A stretch of DNA of 64,000 nt, taken from positions 186,001-250,000 of the forward strand of contig NZ_CP114013.1 of assembly GCF_028416635.1 (NCBI RefSeq). Direction: 5' to 3'. The number at the start of each line of letters is the position of its first letter. The first letter of the stretch is position 1. Below, piece after piece: positions 33,529 to 42,418 of the stretch. The translations under genes and the position numbers were made by a program. Source of the stretch: Baekduia alba. GTDB taxonomy: Bacteria > Actinomycetota > Thermoleophilia > Solirubrobacterales > Solirubrobacteraceae. The notes under the pieces were generated by a model. It did not search any database and was not told the DNA's origin. It worked only from the letters and a program-made list of their open reading frames with translations.

Positions 33529-35034
33529 TCAGGATCCTTCGGGGAGCGCCTCAGGGCGCTCCCCGGAGCCCTGCCGCGCGCTTCTGTCGCGGCCTAGACG
33601 CTGCTCGGAACGCCCGCTCTGGGGCAGGAGGAAGCTGAGCCCGAGCGTCACCGCGCTCAGGGCGATCCCGACGCCGGCGACCCACTCGAGCGCCGTGACG
33701 TACCTGGCGAGATCCGGCTCGTCGCCGAGGGCGTCGAAGAAGATCGCGCCGAACGCGGCCACGCCGATGGTGTTGGCGAACTGCTGCGCGGTCGTGAGCA
33801 TGCCCGAAGCCAGGCCCGCCTTGTGCGGTGGGACCTGCGAGACGACGATGCCGGTCAACGAGGGGATCGTGAGTCCGGTGCCCAGTCCTGCGATGAGCAT
33901 GGGGAGCAGCATCCGCACGGCACTGGTGTCGGTGCCGTAGATGTTCAGCTCGACCAGCAGCCCGACGAGGCCGAGCACGAGCATGCCCTGCCCGGCGCTG
34001 ATCACCTTGGCCCCGTGCTTCATCAGCAGCGGCCGGGCGAGGAGCGAGCTGACGGCGAAGCCGAGGCCCATCGGCCCGAAGGTGAGGCCGGCCTCGAGGG
34101 GATCGAGGGCGAGCCCTGCCTGGAGGAAGAGGGTCATCGCGAAGATGAACCCCGCGTAGAGCGACATGATGCCGATGATCGTGAGCACGCCCACGGCGAA
34201 GGACCGCGTGCGCATGACGTCGAACGCGAGGATCGGCTCGCCGCCACGGGCGGGCAGCGCGCGCTCATAGGCGATCGTGGCGAGGGCCACGGGCACCGAC
34301 GCGGCGAGCATCAACCAGCCCCAGGTCGGCCAACCTTCCGAGTGGCCGAGGATGAGCGGCAGGATTGCCAGCGCGAGCGTCGCCGAGACGCCGATCGTTC
34401 CGACCGGATCCTGACGGGGGCGGCGTTGGGCCCGAGTATCGGGCAGCAGGCGGATCGCCAGCGCCACCGTGACGATCCCGATCGGGATGTTGACCAGAAA
34501 GATGATCCGCCAACCGAGGTTGGCGACGTCGACGGTCAGCAGCAGCCCGCCGAGGATCTGGCCGGCGACCGAGGCCAGGCCCACGGTCGCGCCGAACCAC
34601 GAGAGCGCCTTGGGTCGCTCCGGCGGCGGGAAGGAGACCTGGATCAGCGCGACGACCTGCGGCACCATGAGCGCCGCGCCAGCCCCCTGGACGAGTCGCA
34701 CGGCGACGAGCTGGCCGCCGTTGGCGACGACGCTGCAGCCGAGGGAGGACACCGTGAACAGCGACATGCCGACGATGAACATCCGGCGGTAGCTGAACAC
34801 GTCGCCCAAACGGCCGCCGAACACGAGCAGGCTGGCGTAGGTGAAGGTGTAGCCGCCGATGATCAGCTCCAGCGTGGCCTGGCTGGCGTGGAGCTGAGAC
34901 TGCAACGACGGCGTCGCGATGTTGATGACGTAGAAATCGAAGATGGCCATGAACATGGCCACGAGCGTCACGGCGAGCATCGACCAGCGCCGCGGGTCGG
35001 GGGTGCTCGTGGGGGAGAGGCCGGGTGAGCTCAC
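33529..35034 (-). CDS. MFS transporter, DHA2 (EmrB/QacA) family
   Basis: 501 residues, about 14 membrane segments. DHA2 motifs: LAVTLVAMFMAIFDFYVINIA in helix 1, GGRLGDVFSYRRMFIVGM (motif A), RLVQGAGAALMVPQV (motif B) and LGTGLTIPSLTG. Drug or metabolite efflux. GTG 35034 is preferred because the predicted promoter start point (about 35084) leaves a leader; TTG 35082 would be nearly leaderless. Divergent from a MarR regulator with a palindrome between them, which should repress it. Confidence 0.9.
   Translation of the reverse strand: MSSPGLSPTSTPDPRRWSMLAVTLVAMFMAIFDFYVINIATPSLQSQLHASQATLELIIGGYTFTYASLLVFGGRLGDVFSYRRMFIVGMSLFTVSSLGCSVVANGGQLVAVRLVQGAGAALMVPQVVALIQVSFPPPERPKALSWFGATVGLASVAGQILGGLLLTVDVANLGWRIIFLVNIPIGIVTVALAIRLLPDTRAQRRPRQDPVGTIGVSATLALAILPLILGHSEGWPTWGWLMLAASVPVALATIAYERALPARGGEPILAFDVMRTRSFAVGVLTIIGIMSLYAGFIFAMTLFLQAGLALDPLEAGLTFGPMGLGFAVSSLLARPLLMKHGAKVISAGQGMLVLGLVGLLVELNIYGTDTSAVRMLLPMLIAGLGTGLTIPSLTGIVVSQVPPHKAGLASGMLTTAQQFANTIGVAAFGAIFFDALGDEPDLARYVTALEWVAGVGIALSAVTLGLSFLLPQSGRSEQRLGRDRSARQGSGERPEALPEGS
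33541..33564. terminator. Bidirectional hairpin inside the 3' end of the DHA2 gene
   Basis: Ten-base perfect stem GGGGAGCGCC-TCAG-GGCGCTCCCC, 22 bases after the stop of the hypothetical gene on the plus strand and inside the last codons of the DHA2 gene on the minus strand. Confidence 0.6.
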
Positions 35035-35090
35035 TGTCAGTTCTTCTGAAGGCACGGGGGTAGAAAGGTTGCCGGCTAGCAACCGACCGG

Positions 35091-35119
35091 AGCCTAGTTG
35101 GCTAATAGTTAGCCGTCAA
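35091..35119 (-). promoter_or_regulatory. DHA2 promoter overlapped by MarR operator
   Basis: On the minus strand TTGACG (35119-35114) and TAGGCT (35096-35091) are 17 bases apart. The palindrome GGCTAA-TAG-TTAGCC (35100-35114) fills the spacer, so a bound MarR dimer would block RNA polymerase. Confidence 0.65.
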
Positions 35120-35228
35120 GATATTTGCCGGCACGAAGCGTGCCGGCTACTGAGCTTGGTCTCGCCGAGTAGGGTGTGTCGCGGCGGCGTCCGCCGCCGC
35201 GCACCGGAGGTCGGCCCTGAGCGAGTTC

Positions 35229-35660
35229 ATGGACGTGTACACCCGCCAGTCCAAGGCGGTGCGCGCCGCGATGGACGCGGCGTTGCGCGAGCACGGGCTG
35301 CACTTGGGCCAGAACCTCGTGCTCGCAGCGCTCTGGGAGAAGGACGGCCAGACTCCGGGCGCGATCGCCGCGGCCGTCAACGTGACCACGGCCACGATCG
35401 CCAAGATGGCCAATCGAATGACCGGTGCCGGACTGCTCACCCGGCGCCGAGAGGATCGCGATCAGCGCCTCGTGCGGCTCTACCTGACCGACGCCGGCCG
35501 GGAGCTGCGTGGTCCGGTCGAGCAGGCGATGCGGCGCTTGGAGCAGCAGATCACCGCGGGCTTGAGCGCTTCAGAGCGCAAGGCGCTGATGCGCGCGCTG
35601 GACCGGATGGGCGACAACGCCCTCGTCCTCGTCGACGAGCCCGGCGCCGAGGCGGGCTGA
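35229..35660 (+). CDS. MarR family transcriptional regulator
   Basis: 143 residues. Winged helix: LGQNLVLAALWEKDGQTPGA, then VNVTTATIAKMANRMTGAGL and the wing RREDRDQRLVRLYLTDAGREL. Expected to repress the divergent DHA2 efflux gene through the palindrome at 35100-35114 and to be released by the exported compound. A GGAGG lies about 20 bases before ATG 35229, so a non-ATG start (CTG 35217) is conceivable. Confidence 0.88.
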   Translation: MDVYTRQSKAVRAAMDAALREHGLHLGQNLVLAALWEKDGQTPGAIAAAVNVTTATIAKMANRMTGAGLLTRRREDRDQRLVRLYLTDAGRELRGPVEQAMRRLEQQITAGLSASERKALMRALDRMGDNALVLVDEPGAEAG

Positions 35661-35663
35661 GGC

Positions 35664-35692
35664 GTGCGTGCCGCCCGGAGGGCGGCACGCAC
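35664..35692. terminator. 13-base perfect hairpin between convergent marR and SnoaL genes
   Basis: GTGCGTGCCGCCC-GGA-GGGCGGCACGCAC fills almost the whole 36-base gap between the two stop codons; it would act in both directions, though without a T-run. Confidence 0.7.
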
Positions 35693-35696
35693 ACCC

Positions 35697-36131
35697 CTAC
35701 GCGTCGATCGCCCCGAGCTGCTTCATCTGCGCGAACACGTCCACCACGCCCCAGGTCTCGGCGACCTGCCCGTCGACGTACCGGACGATGAACATCTCGT
35801 TGTAGGAGACCGACCGGCCGGTCGGCGCGAGGCCCAGGTGCTCGCCCTGGTGCGTCGCGGTCACGGTCTGCCGTGAGACGATCTTGTCGTCCTTCGCGAT
35901 GAGGTCCTCGACGGTGATGTGGACGTCGGGGTAGGCCCGCAGGAGGCCCGTCCACACCACCTTGAGCAGCTCCGGCCCCGTCGCGTCCATGGGCAGAGGC
36001 GCGTGGATCACGGCGTCGGGGGCGACGAGCTCGTCGATCGTGCGGGCGATCCGCTCGCCGTCGCCGCTGTTGGTGGCGTCGTGAAAGCGGTGGAAGGCCG
36101 CGATGTTGCTGGTTTCCTGCGCGGTGGGCAT
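35697..36131 (-). CDS. SnoaL-like/ester cyclase-type protein
   Basis: 144 residues, NTF2-like fold: FHRFHDATNSGDGERIARTI, WTGLLRAYPDVHITVEDLIA, then VTATHQGEHLGLAPTGRSV and YVDGQVAETWGVVD. Small polyketide-cyclase-like or steroid-isomerase-like proteins share this pattern; many are uncharacterised. GAGGAG precedes ATG 36131. Confidence 0.85.
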   Translation of the reverse strand: MPTAQETSNIAAFHRFHDATNSGDGERIARTIDELVAPDAVIHAPLPMDATGPELLKVVWTGLLRAYPDVHITVEDLIAKDDKIVSRQTVTATHQGEHLGLAPTGRSVSYNEMFIVRYVDGQVAETWGVVDVFAQMKQLGAIDA

Positions 36132-36207
36132 GGGGTTGCTCCTCGTGGCATCGGGTGAATGTCGTCGCAGCACTGACACCACGGCCGCGTGCCCCGTGAC
36201 ACGTCGG

Positions 36208-36432
36208 CTACCGCGCCCGGAAGCGCCGCGGGTAGGCCGCGGGCGCGAGGCCGAGGGTGCAGTGGAAGTGGCGGAAGAGGCGGATCGGGCGGAACGTGCC
36301 GATGCCCGCCGCCGTGGCGAGCTCGTCGGGGCCGACGTTGCGGGCGACGTGATCGCCGAGGTAGTCGCAGGCCAGGCGGAGCGCGCGGTCGTCGCGCCGC
36401 GTGGCTCGATCGCGTATCGGTCGTGCGTCCGG
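36208..36432 (-). pseudogene. AraC family regulator, C-terminal remnant
   Basis: The minus frame reads RALRLACDYLGDHVARNV, DELATAAGIGTFRPIRLFRH, then TLGLAPAAYPRRFRAR and a stop at 36208-36210. This is the AraC helix-turn-helix domain. There is no start codon and the frame meets a stop at about 36433, so the N-terminal ligand domain has been lost. Confidence 0.65.
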
Positions 36433-36554
36433 TCATGAGCAGGACGCGCGCGTCGTCGCCGGACGGGACATCCGAACCGTCGGCCACGGGCCGGATGCTC
36501 GGCGGTGCAAGAACGTGCAAGACCACCGCGGGGCGCGAGCCTAGGTTTCGGGCG

Positions 36555-36833
36555 ATGCGCCTCACGGCTCACATCGTCGTCCAGGGCCCCGCGCGCGCCG
36601 CCGAGTTCTGCGCCGGCGCGTTCGGCGCCGAAGAGGTCAGCCGGATCCCCACGCCGGACGGCTGGCTCATGTCCGTGCGGTTGCGCGTCGGCGACGGCGA
36701 GCTGCACCAGGCCGACGAGTTCCCTGAGATGGGGGTCCTCGTGCCGCCGACGATCGGCGGCACGCCGATCGTGCTGGCGCTCGACGTGCCGCACGACGAG
36801 GTCGTGGCCGCGGCGGCGGAGCTGTTCGCCTGA
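36555..36833 (+). CDS. VOC/PhnB-like glyoxalase-fold protein, truncated
   Basis: 92 residues: LTAHIVVQGPARAAEFCAGA, FGAEEVSRIPTPDGWLM and ADEFPEMGVLVPPTIGGTP match PhnB/DUF1428-like proteins, which normally run to 130-150 residues. The second half, with the last metal ligand, is missing because of the TGA at 36831. That TGA shares a base with the ATG of the aldo/keto reductase, so the short form may be kept for coupling; otherwise it is decaying. Confidence 0.6.
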   Translation: MRLTAHIVVQGPARAAEFCAGAFGAEEVSRIPTPDGWLMSVRLRVGDGELHQADEFPEMGVLVPPTIGGTPIVLALDVPHDEVVAAAAELFA

Positions 36834-37906
36834 TGGGGGAGCTGCGCTACCGCCTGCTCGGCGCGACCGGGCTGCGCGTCTCGGAGCTGTGCCTGGGTGC
36901 CATGGTCTTCGGCGACCGTCGTGGTCGGTGGGGCGCGGACGCTGCCGAGGCCGCGCGCATCGTCGCGCGCTTCGCGGACGCCGGGGGCAACTTCATCGAC
37001 ACCGCCAACCACTACGCCGGCGGAGAGAGCGAGCGGATCGTCGGGGACCTGATCGGACCCGACCGGGACCGCTGGGTGTTGGCCACCAAGTATGCCCTGA
37101 GCTCCGATCCGCGCGATCCCAACGCCGGTGGCACGAGCCGCAAGAGCCTGCGCCGCGCGCTGGACGCGAGCCTGCGGCGGCTGGGGACCGACTACATCGA
37201 CCTGTACTGGGTGCACATCTGGGACGCGTTCACGCCGGTGGAGGAGGTGATCGGCGCGCTGGACGACCAGGTGCGCGCGGGCAAGATCCTGTACATCGGG
37301 ATCTCGGACACGCCGGCGTGGCTGGTCGCCCGGGCGGTGACGCTCGCGCAGGAGCGGGGCCTCACCCCGTTCACCGCGCTGCAGGTGCCCTACAGCCTGG
37401 TCGAGCGGACCGTCGAGCGCGAGCTGCTGCCGATGGCCCGGATGCTCGACCTCGCCGTTACCGGCTGGGCGCCGCTGGGCGGCGGGCTCCTCACCGGCCG
37501 CTACGGCACCGACCGCGAACGACCACAGGACACTCGCGTGGCCGGCATCGGCGGAAGCTACGAGCAGCGAGCGCTGTCGGAGCGCAACCTCGCGATCGCC
37601 GACGCGCTCAACGCGGTCGCCCAGGCGCGGGGCGCGAGCGCGAGCCAGGTCGCCATCGCGTGGCTCCTCGTCCAGCAGCGCCGAGCGGTGACGATCCCGA
37701 TCGTCGGGACGCGGACCCTCGCGCAGCTCACCGACAACCTCGGTGCGCTCGACCTCGAGCTGGAGGCCGGCGAGCTGGAGCAGCTCGACGCGGTCAGCGC
37801 CGTGCCCGCCGGTTTCCCTGGCGACTTCGGCGGCGCCGCGCTGGCCTACGGAAGCACGCTGGACCGTGTCGAGGACCACCGCGGTGCGGTCGACGTCATC
37901 GTCTGA
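36833..37906 (+). CDS. Aldo/keto reductase
   Basis: 357-residue NADPH-dependent TIM-barrel oxidoreductase. Catalytic tetrad pieces: FIDTANHYAGGESERIVG (Asp, Tyr), VLATKYAL (Lys) and DLYWVHIWD (His). Cofactor loop near the end: IPIVGTRTLAQLTDNLGAL. YajO/Tas-like subgroup. It overlaps the VOC gene by one base and precedes the quinone-oxidoreductase-like gene by 36 bases, so the three may be cotranscribed. Confidence 0.92.
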   Translation: MGELRYRLLGATGLRVSELCLGAMVFGDRRGRWGADAAEAARIVARFADAGGNFIDTANHYAGGESERIVGDLIGPDRDRWVLATKYALSSDPRDPNAGGTSRKSLRRALDASLRRLGTDYIDLYWVHIWDAFTPVEEVIGALDDQVRAGKILYIGISDTPAWLVARAVTLAQERGLTPFTALQVPYSLVERTVERELLPMARMLDLAVTGWAPLGGGLLTGRYGTDRERPQDTRVAGIGGSYEQRALSERNLAIADALNAVAQARGASASQVAIAWLLVQQRRAVTIPIVGTRTLAQLTDNLGALDLELEAGELEQLDAVSAVPAGFPGDFGGAALAYGSTLDRVEDHRGAVDVIV

Positions 37907-37942
37907 TGATCGTCGCGGCGACTGCGAGAAAGAGAGAGATCG

Positions 37943-38962
37943 ATGAGTGTTCCCAAGCATGACGATGCCCAGTCCGCCGCCCGCACGCGCGCGGTCCACG
38001 TCACGCGGTTCGGAGGGCCCGAGGTGCTCCGTGTCGCCGACGTCCCGGCGCCCGTCGCCGGCGCGGGGCAGGCGGTGGTCGCCGTCGCGTTCGCCGACGT
38101 GCTCGACCTCGACACCAAGGTGCGGGGCGGATGGGGGGCCCAGTTCGGGCTCGAGCCGCCGTTCGTCCCCGGTACCGGGGTGGGCGGCACGGTCGTCGGC
38201 GTCGGCGCGGGCGTCGATCGAGGTTGGGTCGGCCGCCGCGTCATCACCGGGACCGGCGAGCACGGCGGGTCGGACGGCTACGCCGAGCGGATCGTCGCCC
38301 GCGTCGATCAGCTCGTCGCGGTGCCGGAGGACGTCGACCTCGACGTCGCCACGGCCCTGCTCCACGACGGGCCGACCGCGCTGGCCTTGGCCGAGAACGC
38401 GGACATCGGTGCAGGGGACCACGTCCTCGTGCTCGGCGCCGCGGGCGGCGCGGGCCTGCTGCTCGTGCAGCTCGCGCACGCGGCGGGGGCGCGCGTGATC
38501 GGCGCGGCCCGGGGCGTTCGCAAGCTCGAGCTCGTCCGGCGCGCCGGCGCCGACGTGCTGATCGACTACTCCGAGGCGGGCTGGGGCGACGGGATACGAG
38601 AAGCCGTCGGCGACGACGGGATCCAGGTGGTGTTCGACGGGGTCGGCGGGGAGCTTGGGCTCACGGCTTTCGGGCTCGTGGCGCGCGGAGGCCGATTCTC
38701 CGCCCACGGCGCGGCCAGCGGACGTTTCGCGCCGATCGACGTCGACGCGGCGGCGCGCGACGGCGTCGTGGTGCGCGGGATCGAGCAGGTGCAGTTCGAC
38801 CCGGAGGCCGGCAAGCGCCTCTCCGAGCAGGTGCTGGCCGCTGCTGCGCAGCAGCAGATCGCTCCGGCGATCGGGCAGACCTTCCCGCTCGAGGACGCCG
38901 CCCGCGCGCACGCCGCGATCGAGGCGCGGGCGTGCCTCGGCAAGACGCTGCTGGTGGTGTGA
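37943..38962 (+). CDS. Zinc-independent NADPH:quinone oxidoreductase-like MDR protein
   Basis: 339 residues, medium-chain dehydrogenase/reductase. N-terminal catalytic fold (VTRFGGPEVLRVADVPAP), PFVPGTGVGGTVVGVGAGV, and the Rossmann motif VLVLGAAGGAGLLLVQLAHA. Structural-zinc cysteines are absent, as in QOR. Likely reduces quinones or enones. GAGAGA precedes ATG 37943. Confidence 0.9.
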   Translation: MSVPKHDDAQSAARTRAVHVTRFGGPEVLRVADVPAPVAGAGQAVVAVAFADVLDLDTKVRGGWGAQFGLEPPFVPGTGVGGTVVGVGAGVDRGWVGRRVITGTGEHGGSDGYAERIVARVDQLVAVPEDVDLDVATALLHDGPTALALAENADIGAGDHVLVLGAAGGAGLLLVQLAHAAGARVIGAARGVRKLELVRRAGADVLIDYSEAGWGDGIREAVGDDGIQVVFDGVGGELGLTAFGLVARGGRFSAHGAASGRFAPIDVDAAARDGVVVRGIEQVQFDPEAGKRLSEQVLAAAAQQQIAPAIGQTFPLEDAARAHAAIEARACLGKTLLVV

Positions 38963-39345
38963 CCGCTCGCGGCACGCCGCTTCGACCACGATCGACGTGC
39001 AGGCTCGTCGACCACGTGACTGGTGCGCACGCGGCGTCCGGGCCGGACCGTCGCCGACTCCGGGCCATTCGGCTCTGGCGTGGGCGTCAGGAAGCCTCAA
39101 CACCGTGAACTGGCTCTTCGGCACCGCCGCCAGCATGAGGATGACGGACATCCCGCCGAACCCATGCTCGATGGGCAACGGCCTGGCGATCACGTGGACG
39201 GGGTTCAACTGGAGGATCACGATCTCGACGGGCGGGAGCGGGACGCCCAACTTCCGGCGGAGGTGATCCAGCCGCCCGCACGGTCGGTCGGATGGTTACA
39301 CCTGCACCACGCGCCTCAGACTTGCCGGCGTAGGCTTGAGCGCCG
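38963..39345. other. 383-base stretch without a supported gene
   Basis: A minus-strand frame of about 60 codons from 39250 (VEIVILQLNPVHVIARPL) has coding-like third-position GC, but so does the plus frame, and neither matches a family I know. It may be a gene remnant. Confidence 0.35.
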
Positions 39346-40062
39346 ATGATCGATGAGGGAAACATGCGGGACGCGCGGTCGTTGTTCGATCGTGGCGTCG
39401 CGCTCGGCGAGGACGGGCAGCACGAGGAAGCGCTCAGTGTCTACTGCCAGCTCATCGACGACGCTGGCGCGGCCAGCGCGCCGACACTCGTCGGCCTGAC
39501 CGTTGCAGCGCGCTACAACGCGGCGATCGAGCTTCGACTACTAGGACGACAAGATGACGCGATGATGGCGTTCATCTCGCTGATCAACGACTTCGCGGAT
39601 GTGCCGTCCGCGGCCTACGACGAGTATTTCGCGGATGCACGTCTGGCAGTCGGGGGGTTGGCGTGGGGGAGCGGCCAGGTCACTGCCGCGCACGAGATGT
39701 ACGACGATTTGGTCTCCGCGTATGGAGATCGGGATGAGCGTCCGCTTCGGTTGACTGTGGCGAACGCCTTGGCCAGCAAGGCGACGGTGCTCGGAGAGAC
39801 GGAACACCCGGCTTTGGCCGCTGAGGCATGTGCCGATGCGATCGAGCGCTTGGGCCCGGCCGCGGACCGCGAAACGCGCGATGCGCTGGCGAACCTCATG
39901 TGGTCTCGCGGTCACTGGCTCGGTGCTGCCGGCCGCGCGGACGAGGCGGTCGAGGCCTACTCGACGCTCCTCGAGACGTTCTCAGACGACGAGAGCCCTT
40001 GGGTCTCCGAACGGCTCGACTTCGCCCGACGAGAACTCGCGGAACTGGGCGGCGAGCGTTAG
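39346..40062 (+). CDS. Tetratricopeptide-like helical repeat protein
   Basis: 238 residues of alternating helices: ARSLFDRGVALGEDGQHEEA, LRLLGRQDDAMMAFISLIND, ALASKATVLGETEHPALAAE and HWLGAAGRADEAVEAYSTLL fit the TPR pattern (W/L-x-x-LG-x-x-x-x-A). No signal or membrane segment; probably an intracellular scaffold. GC is lower than in the neighbouring genes. Confidence 0.7.
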   Translation: MIDEGNMRDARSLFDRGVALGEDGQHEEALSVYCQLIDDAGAASAPTLVGLTVAARYNAAIELRLLGRQDDAMMAFISLINDFADVPSAAYDEYFADARLAVGGLAWGSGQVTAAHEMYDDLVSAYGDRDERPLRLTVANALASKATVLGETEHPALAAEACADAIERLGPAADRETRDALANLMWSRGHWLGAAGRADEAVEAYSTLLETFSDDESPWVSERLDFARRELAELGGER

Positions 40063-40170
40063 AGCGCCGGCCTTGCCTTACGGCCCAAGTGACGAAATCG
40101 CTGACGTAGTCGTCGGTTGTCGACGTCTCCCGGGTCACGGCAGCCGGGACGCTGGCACGGGAGACGGGCC

Positions 40171-40351
40171 TGCAGCTAGGGGCAACTCGAACCCCGACAT
40201 CCCGGGTGCGAAGCAATGAGGGCTGTGCCACCCGAAACCGCCTATTTGCAGGGTGTCCGGAGGCGTTCGACGGTCGCCGAAGGATGGCGGATCGCTGTGG
40301 GTTACGGCCGATCTACGGGGTTCCAGGCACTCGGGGCAGTCCAGTGCCTGG
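40171..40351 (-). repeat. tRNA-Ala-3'-end-like repeat with hairpin, copy B
   Basis: On the minus strand positions 40203-40171 resemble the T-arm and acceptor of tRNA-Ala, but diverged. The following 145 bases are homologous to copy A (63182-63359) and finish in the same hairpin (TCCAGGCACT 40322-40331, AGTGCCTGG 40343-40351). The most diverged of four copies. It fills the gap between the TPR gene and the secreted propeller gene. Confidence 0.65.
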
Positions 40352-40438
40352 CGGCGGCGCAGCCACTGCTCGCCTGACTGCGTGATCCGACGGGCCACCC
40401 TTACCACGTGTCGATGCTGGCGCCGTTCACCGCGGTGC

Positions 40439-41626
40439 TCAGCCCTGCAGGCGCCAGAGCACGGTGCCGTGGTCCTCGAACCCGGGGATCAGCGCGTTGT
40501 TGTGGCCGTAGATCGTCCCCGACCGCTGCAGCTCGCCCAAGACCACGATGCGGCCGTCGGGCATGACGGTGACCCCCGCGGCATCGACGCTCTGCGAGGC
40601 CTTCAGGTACGTCAGGCCGTTGACGCCGAACGTCCGGTCGACGCGACCGCCGACGTAGCGGCTGACCGTGATCCCGCTGTGGACGGCATCTGACCGCGTG
40701 AGCAGCAAGCGGCCTCGCGGGTCCACGGCGAGAGCGTAGTTGAACGAGGCGAACGGTCCGCCGTAGTAGTTGAACGTCGCGCTGGCCAGCACGATGTGCC
40801 GGGCGACGCGGCCGGTGTGGCTGATGAGCGTGAGCTCATAGCGCTTCGCGTCGACGTTCGCGCTGACCACTGCCACGCCGCCCTTGTCCCATGGCACCAT
40901 CTGCGAGGCTCCGGACTGCCTGATGGTGGGCAGGCCCCAGCGCGAGTCGCGCGAGCCGTCGTTGCGGAGCCGCAACACGCCTGTGCTCGTGTAGACGATC
41001 GCGCCGGTGCCGGACGCGATCGCGCCGTTGGGAGACGTGCCGGTGGGCAGGCCGAACGACGCCTGGTGAAGCACGGTGCCGTCGAGCTTCACCTTCGCGA
41101 CCGCGACTCGCCCCGTGAACTGGTCGATCGTGAGGTAGAGGGCGGTCCCGTCCGCGAGCGCGGCGAACGTGCCGCCGCCCGGCTGACCGGGAAGGCGCGC
41201 GATGCTGCTCACGAACGCGCCTGCCGTGGCCAACGGGTGACCGTTGGCGTCCATGGGCTGAACCGGCGAGCCGCTGCTGTTCTCGTCGGGGAACCGCGTC
41301 ACGAGCCAACGGCCGTCGCGGAAGCGCGCGGCGGGCCGGACGAACAGGCTGCCGAACGACGGGTCCTGGGCACCGGTTCGCGTGAGCCGCTGCATCCGGG
41401 CCGCCTGCACGACGACTCGGTCGCCGCCGGCCGGCCAGACACCTTGCGGGGAGTACCACGGGCTGCTCCCGGTCTCCTGCCACTGCTCCACGACGCCCTG
41501 GTTCCCGTAGCTCCGGTCCAGCTCGCCTGGTGTCGCGTGCGCGACGGCCGCCGGCCGCGCGACCGTCGCGACGAGTGCGCCGACTAGACCAGCACGTTGA
41601 GCGATCGAAACCAGCTTCTTGTTCAT
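40439..41626 (-). CDS. Secreted delta-60-repeat/beta-propeller protein
   Basis: 395 residues. A signal peptide (KK then LVGALVATVARPAAVAHA) should be cut near residue 32. The mature part has repeats ending in D-x-x-F/W-G-x-x-G (ELDRSYGNQGVV, DSRWGLPTI, DRTFGVNGLTYL), typical of delta-60 propellers, with beta strands such as LVTRFPDENSSGSP. Extracellular, function unknown. ATG 41626 is used; the frame continues upstream without signal-peptide character. Confidence 0.75.
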   Translation of the reverse strand: MNKKLVSIAQRAGLVGALVATVARPAAVAHATPGELDRSYGNQGVVEQWQETGSSPWYSPQGVWPAGGDRVVVQAARMQRLTRTGAQDPSFGSLFVRPAARFRDGRWLVTRFPDENSSGSPVQPMDANGHPLATAGAFVSSIARLPGQPGGGTFAALADGTALYLTIDQFTGRVAVAKVKLDGTVLHQASFGLPTGTSPNGAIASGTGAIVYTSTGVLRLRNDGSRDSRWGLPTIRQSGASQMVPWDKGGVAVVSANVDAKRYELTLISHTGRVARHIVLASATFNYYGGPFASFNYALAVDPRGRLLLTRSDAVHSGITVSRYVGGRVDRTFGVNGLTYLKASQSVDAAGVTVMPDGRIVVLGELQRSGTIYGHNNALIPGFEDHGTVLWRLQG

Positions 41627-41891
41627 AACCTCGATCAACGGCGGCTGAGCGGGAAGTTGCGCGCGAGTCGACGAGCGTCCCATGCCGCGGCGTCCTTCAA
41701 CAAGGTCAGCCCAGCTCGGCAGCGTGGCGGCGAGGACATCCCGGAGGCCGCCGGGGCAGTGCGGTCCCGTCGCAGGATCCCCGGCGAACAAGAGGCATGG
41801 GTCCTGCAGATCGCTCGCCTCCAGGGAGCGGACGGCGAGGAGTAGGTCGACGGACCGATGACTTCCCGCCGGTCTGAGGGTCCCTGGTGCC

Positions 41892-42353
41892 ATGAGCGCA
41901 GCAGCACTTGTCGACCTGATTCTGCGGCAAACGGCGTACATGACGCTTGCGACGGCGGACGGCGACGGGTTGCCGTGGGCCTCGCCGGTCTGGTTCGCCG
42001 TTGACGACGACCGCGCGCTGTACTGGGTCTCACGTCCGACGTCGGTGCATTCGCGGAACATCGCCGCGCGCACGGACGTGTCCGTCGTCGTCTTCGACAC
42101 GAACGCGCGCGTCGGCGAGGCTCAGGCCGTCTACGCGCGTGCGCGTGCGACGCAGGTTCCGGACGGCGACGGCATCGACGTGTTCTCCCGCGCGTCGGTC
42201 GAGTCGGGGATCGGCCCGTGGACCGTCGCCAACGTGACTGCGCCGGCCGAGTTGCGGCTCTACCGCGCCGACGTAGTCGACCTCTCGCTCCTCGACCCCC
42301 AGGCAACCGGGGGTCGCGATATCCGCGTCCCAGTTGGGTTGACGACGCCCTAG
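41892..42353 (+). CDS. Pyridoxamine 5'-phosphate oxidase-like split-barrel protein
   Basis: 153 residues: TAYMTLATADGDGLPWASPV, then DDDRALYWVSRPTSVHSRNI and VVVFDTNARVGEAQAVYA are characteristic of the FMN- or F420-binding split barrel. Probably a flavin or F420 reductase-type protein of unknown substrate. ATG 41892. In the actinobacteria such proteins are numerous. Confidence 0.87.
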   Translation: MSAAALVDLILRQTAYMTLATADGDGLPWASPVWFAVDDDRALYWVSRPTSVHSRNIAARTDVSVVVFDTNARVGEAQAVYARARATQVPDGDGIDVFSRASVESGIGPWTVANVTAPAELRLYRADVVDLSLLDPQATGGRDIRVPVGLTTP

Positions 42354-42418
42354 ATCGCGTTTCGCCCCAACCCGTCCACCAGCGATGAGTTCACGCGAGA
42401 GGGCGGGTCTCTACCGTC

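Noticed and set aside
36569-39250. A nearly 900-codon open frame on the minus strand
   Set aside because: Antisense to clear aldo/keto reductase and quinone-oxidoreductase genes and without domain signals.
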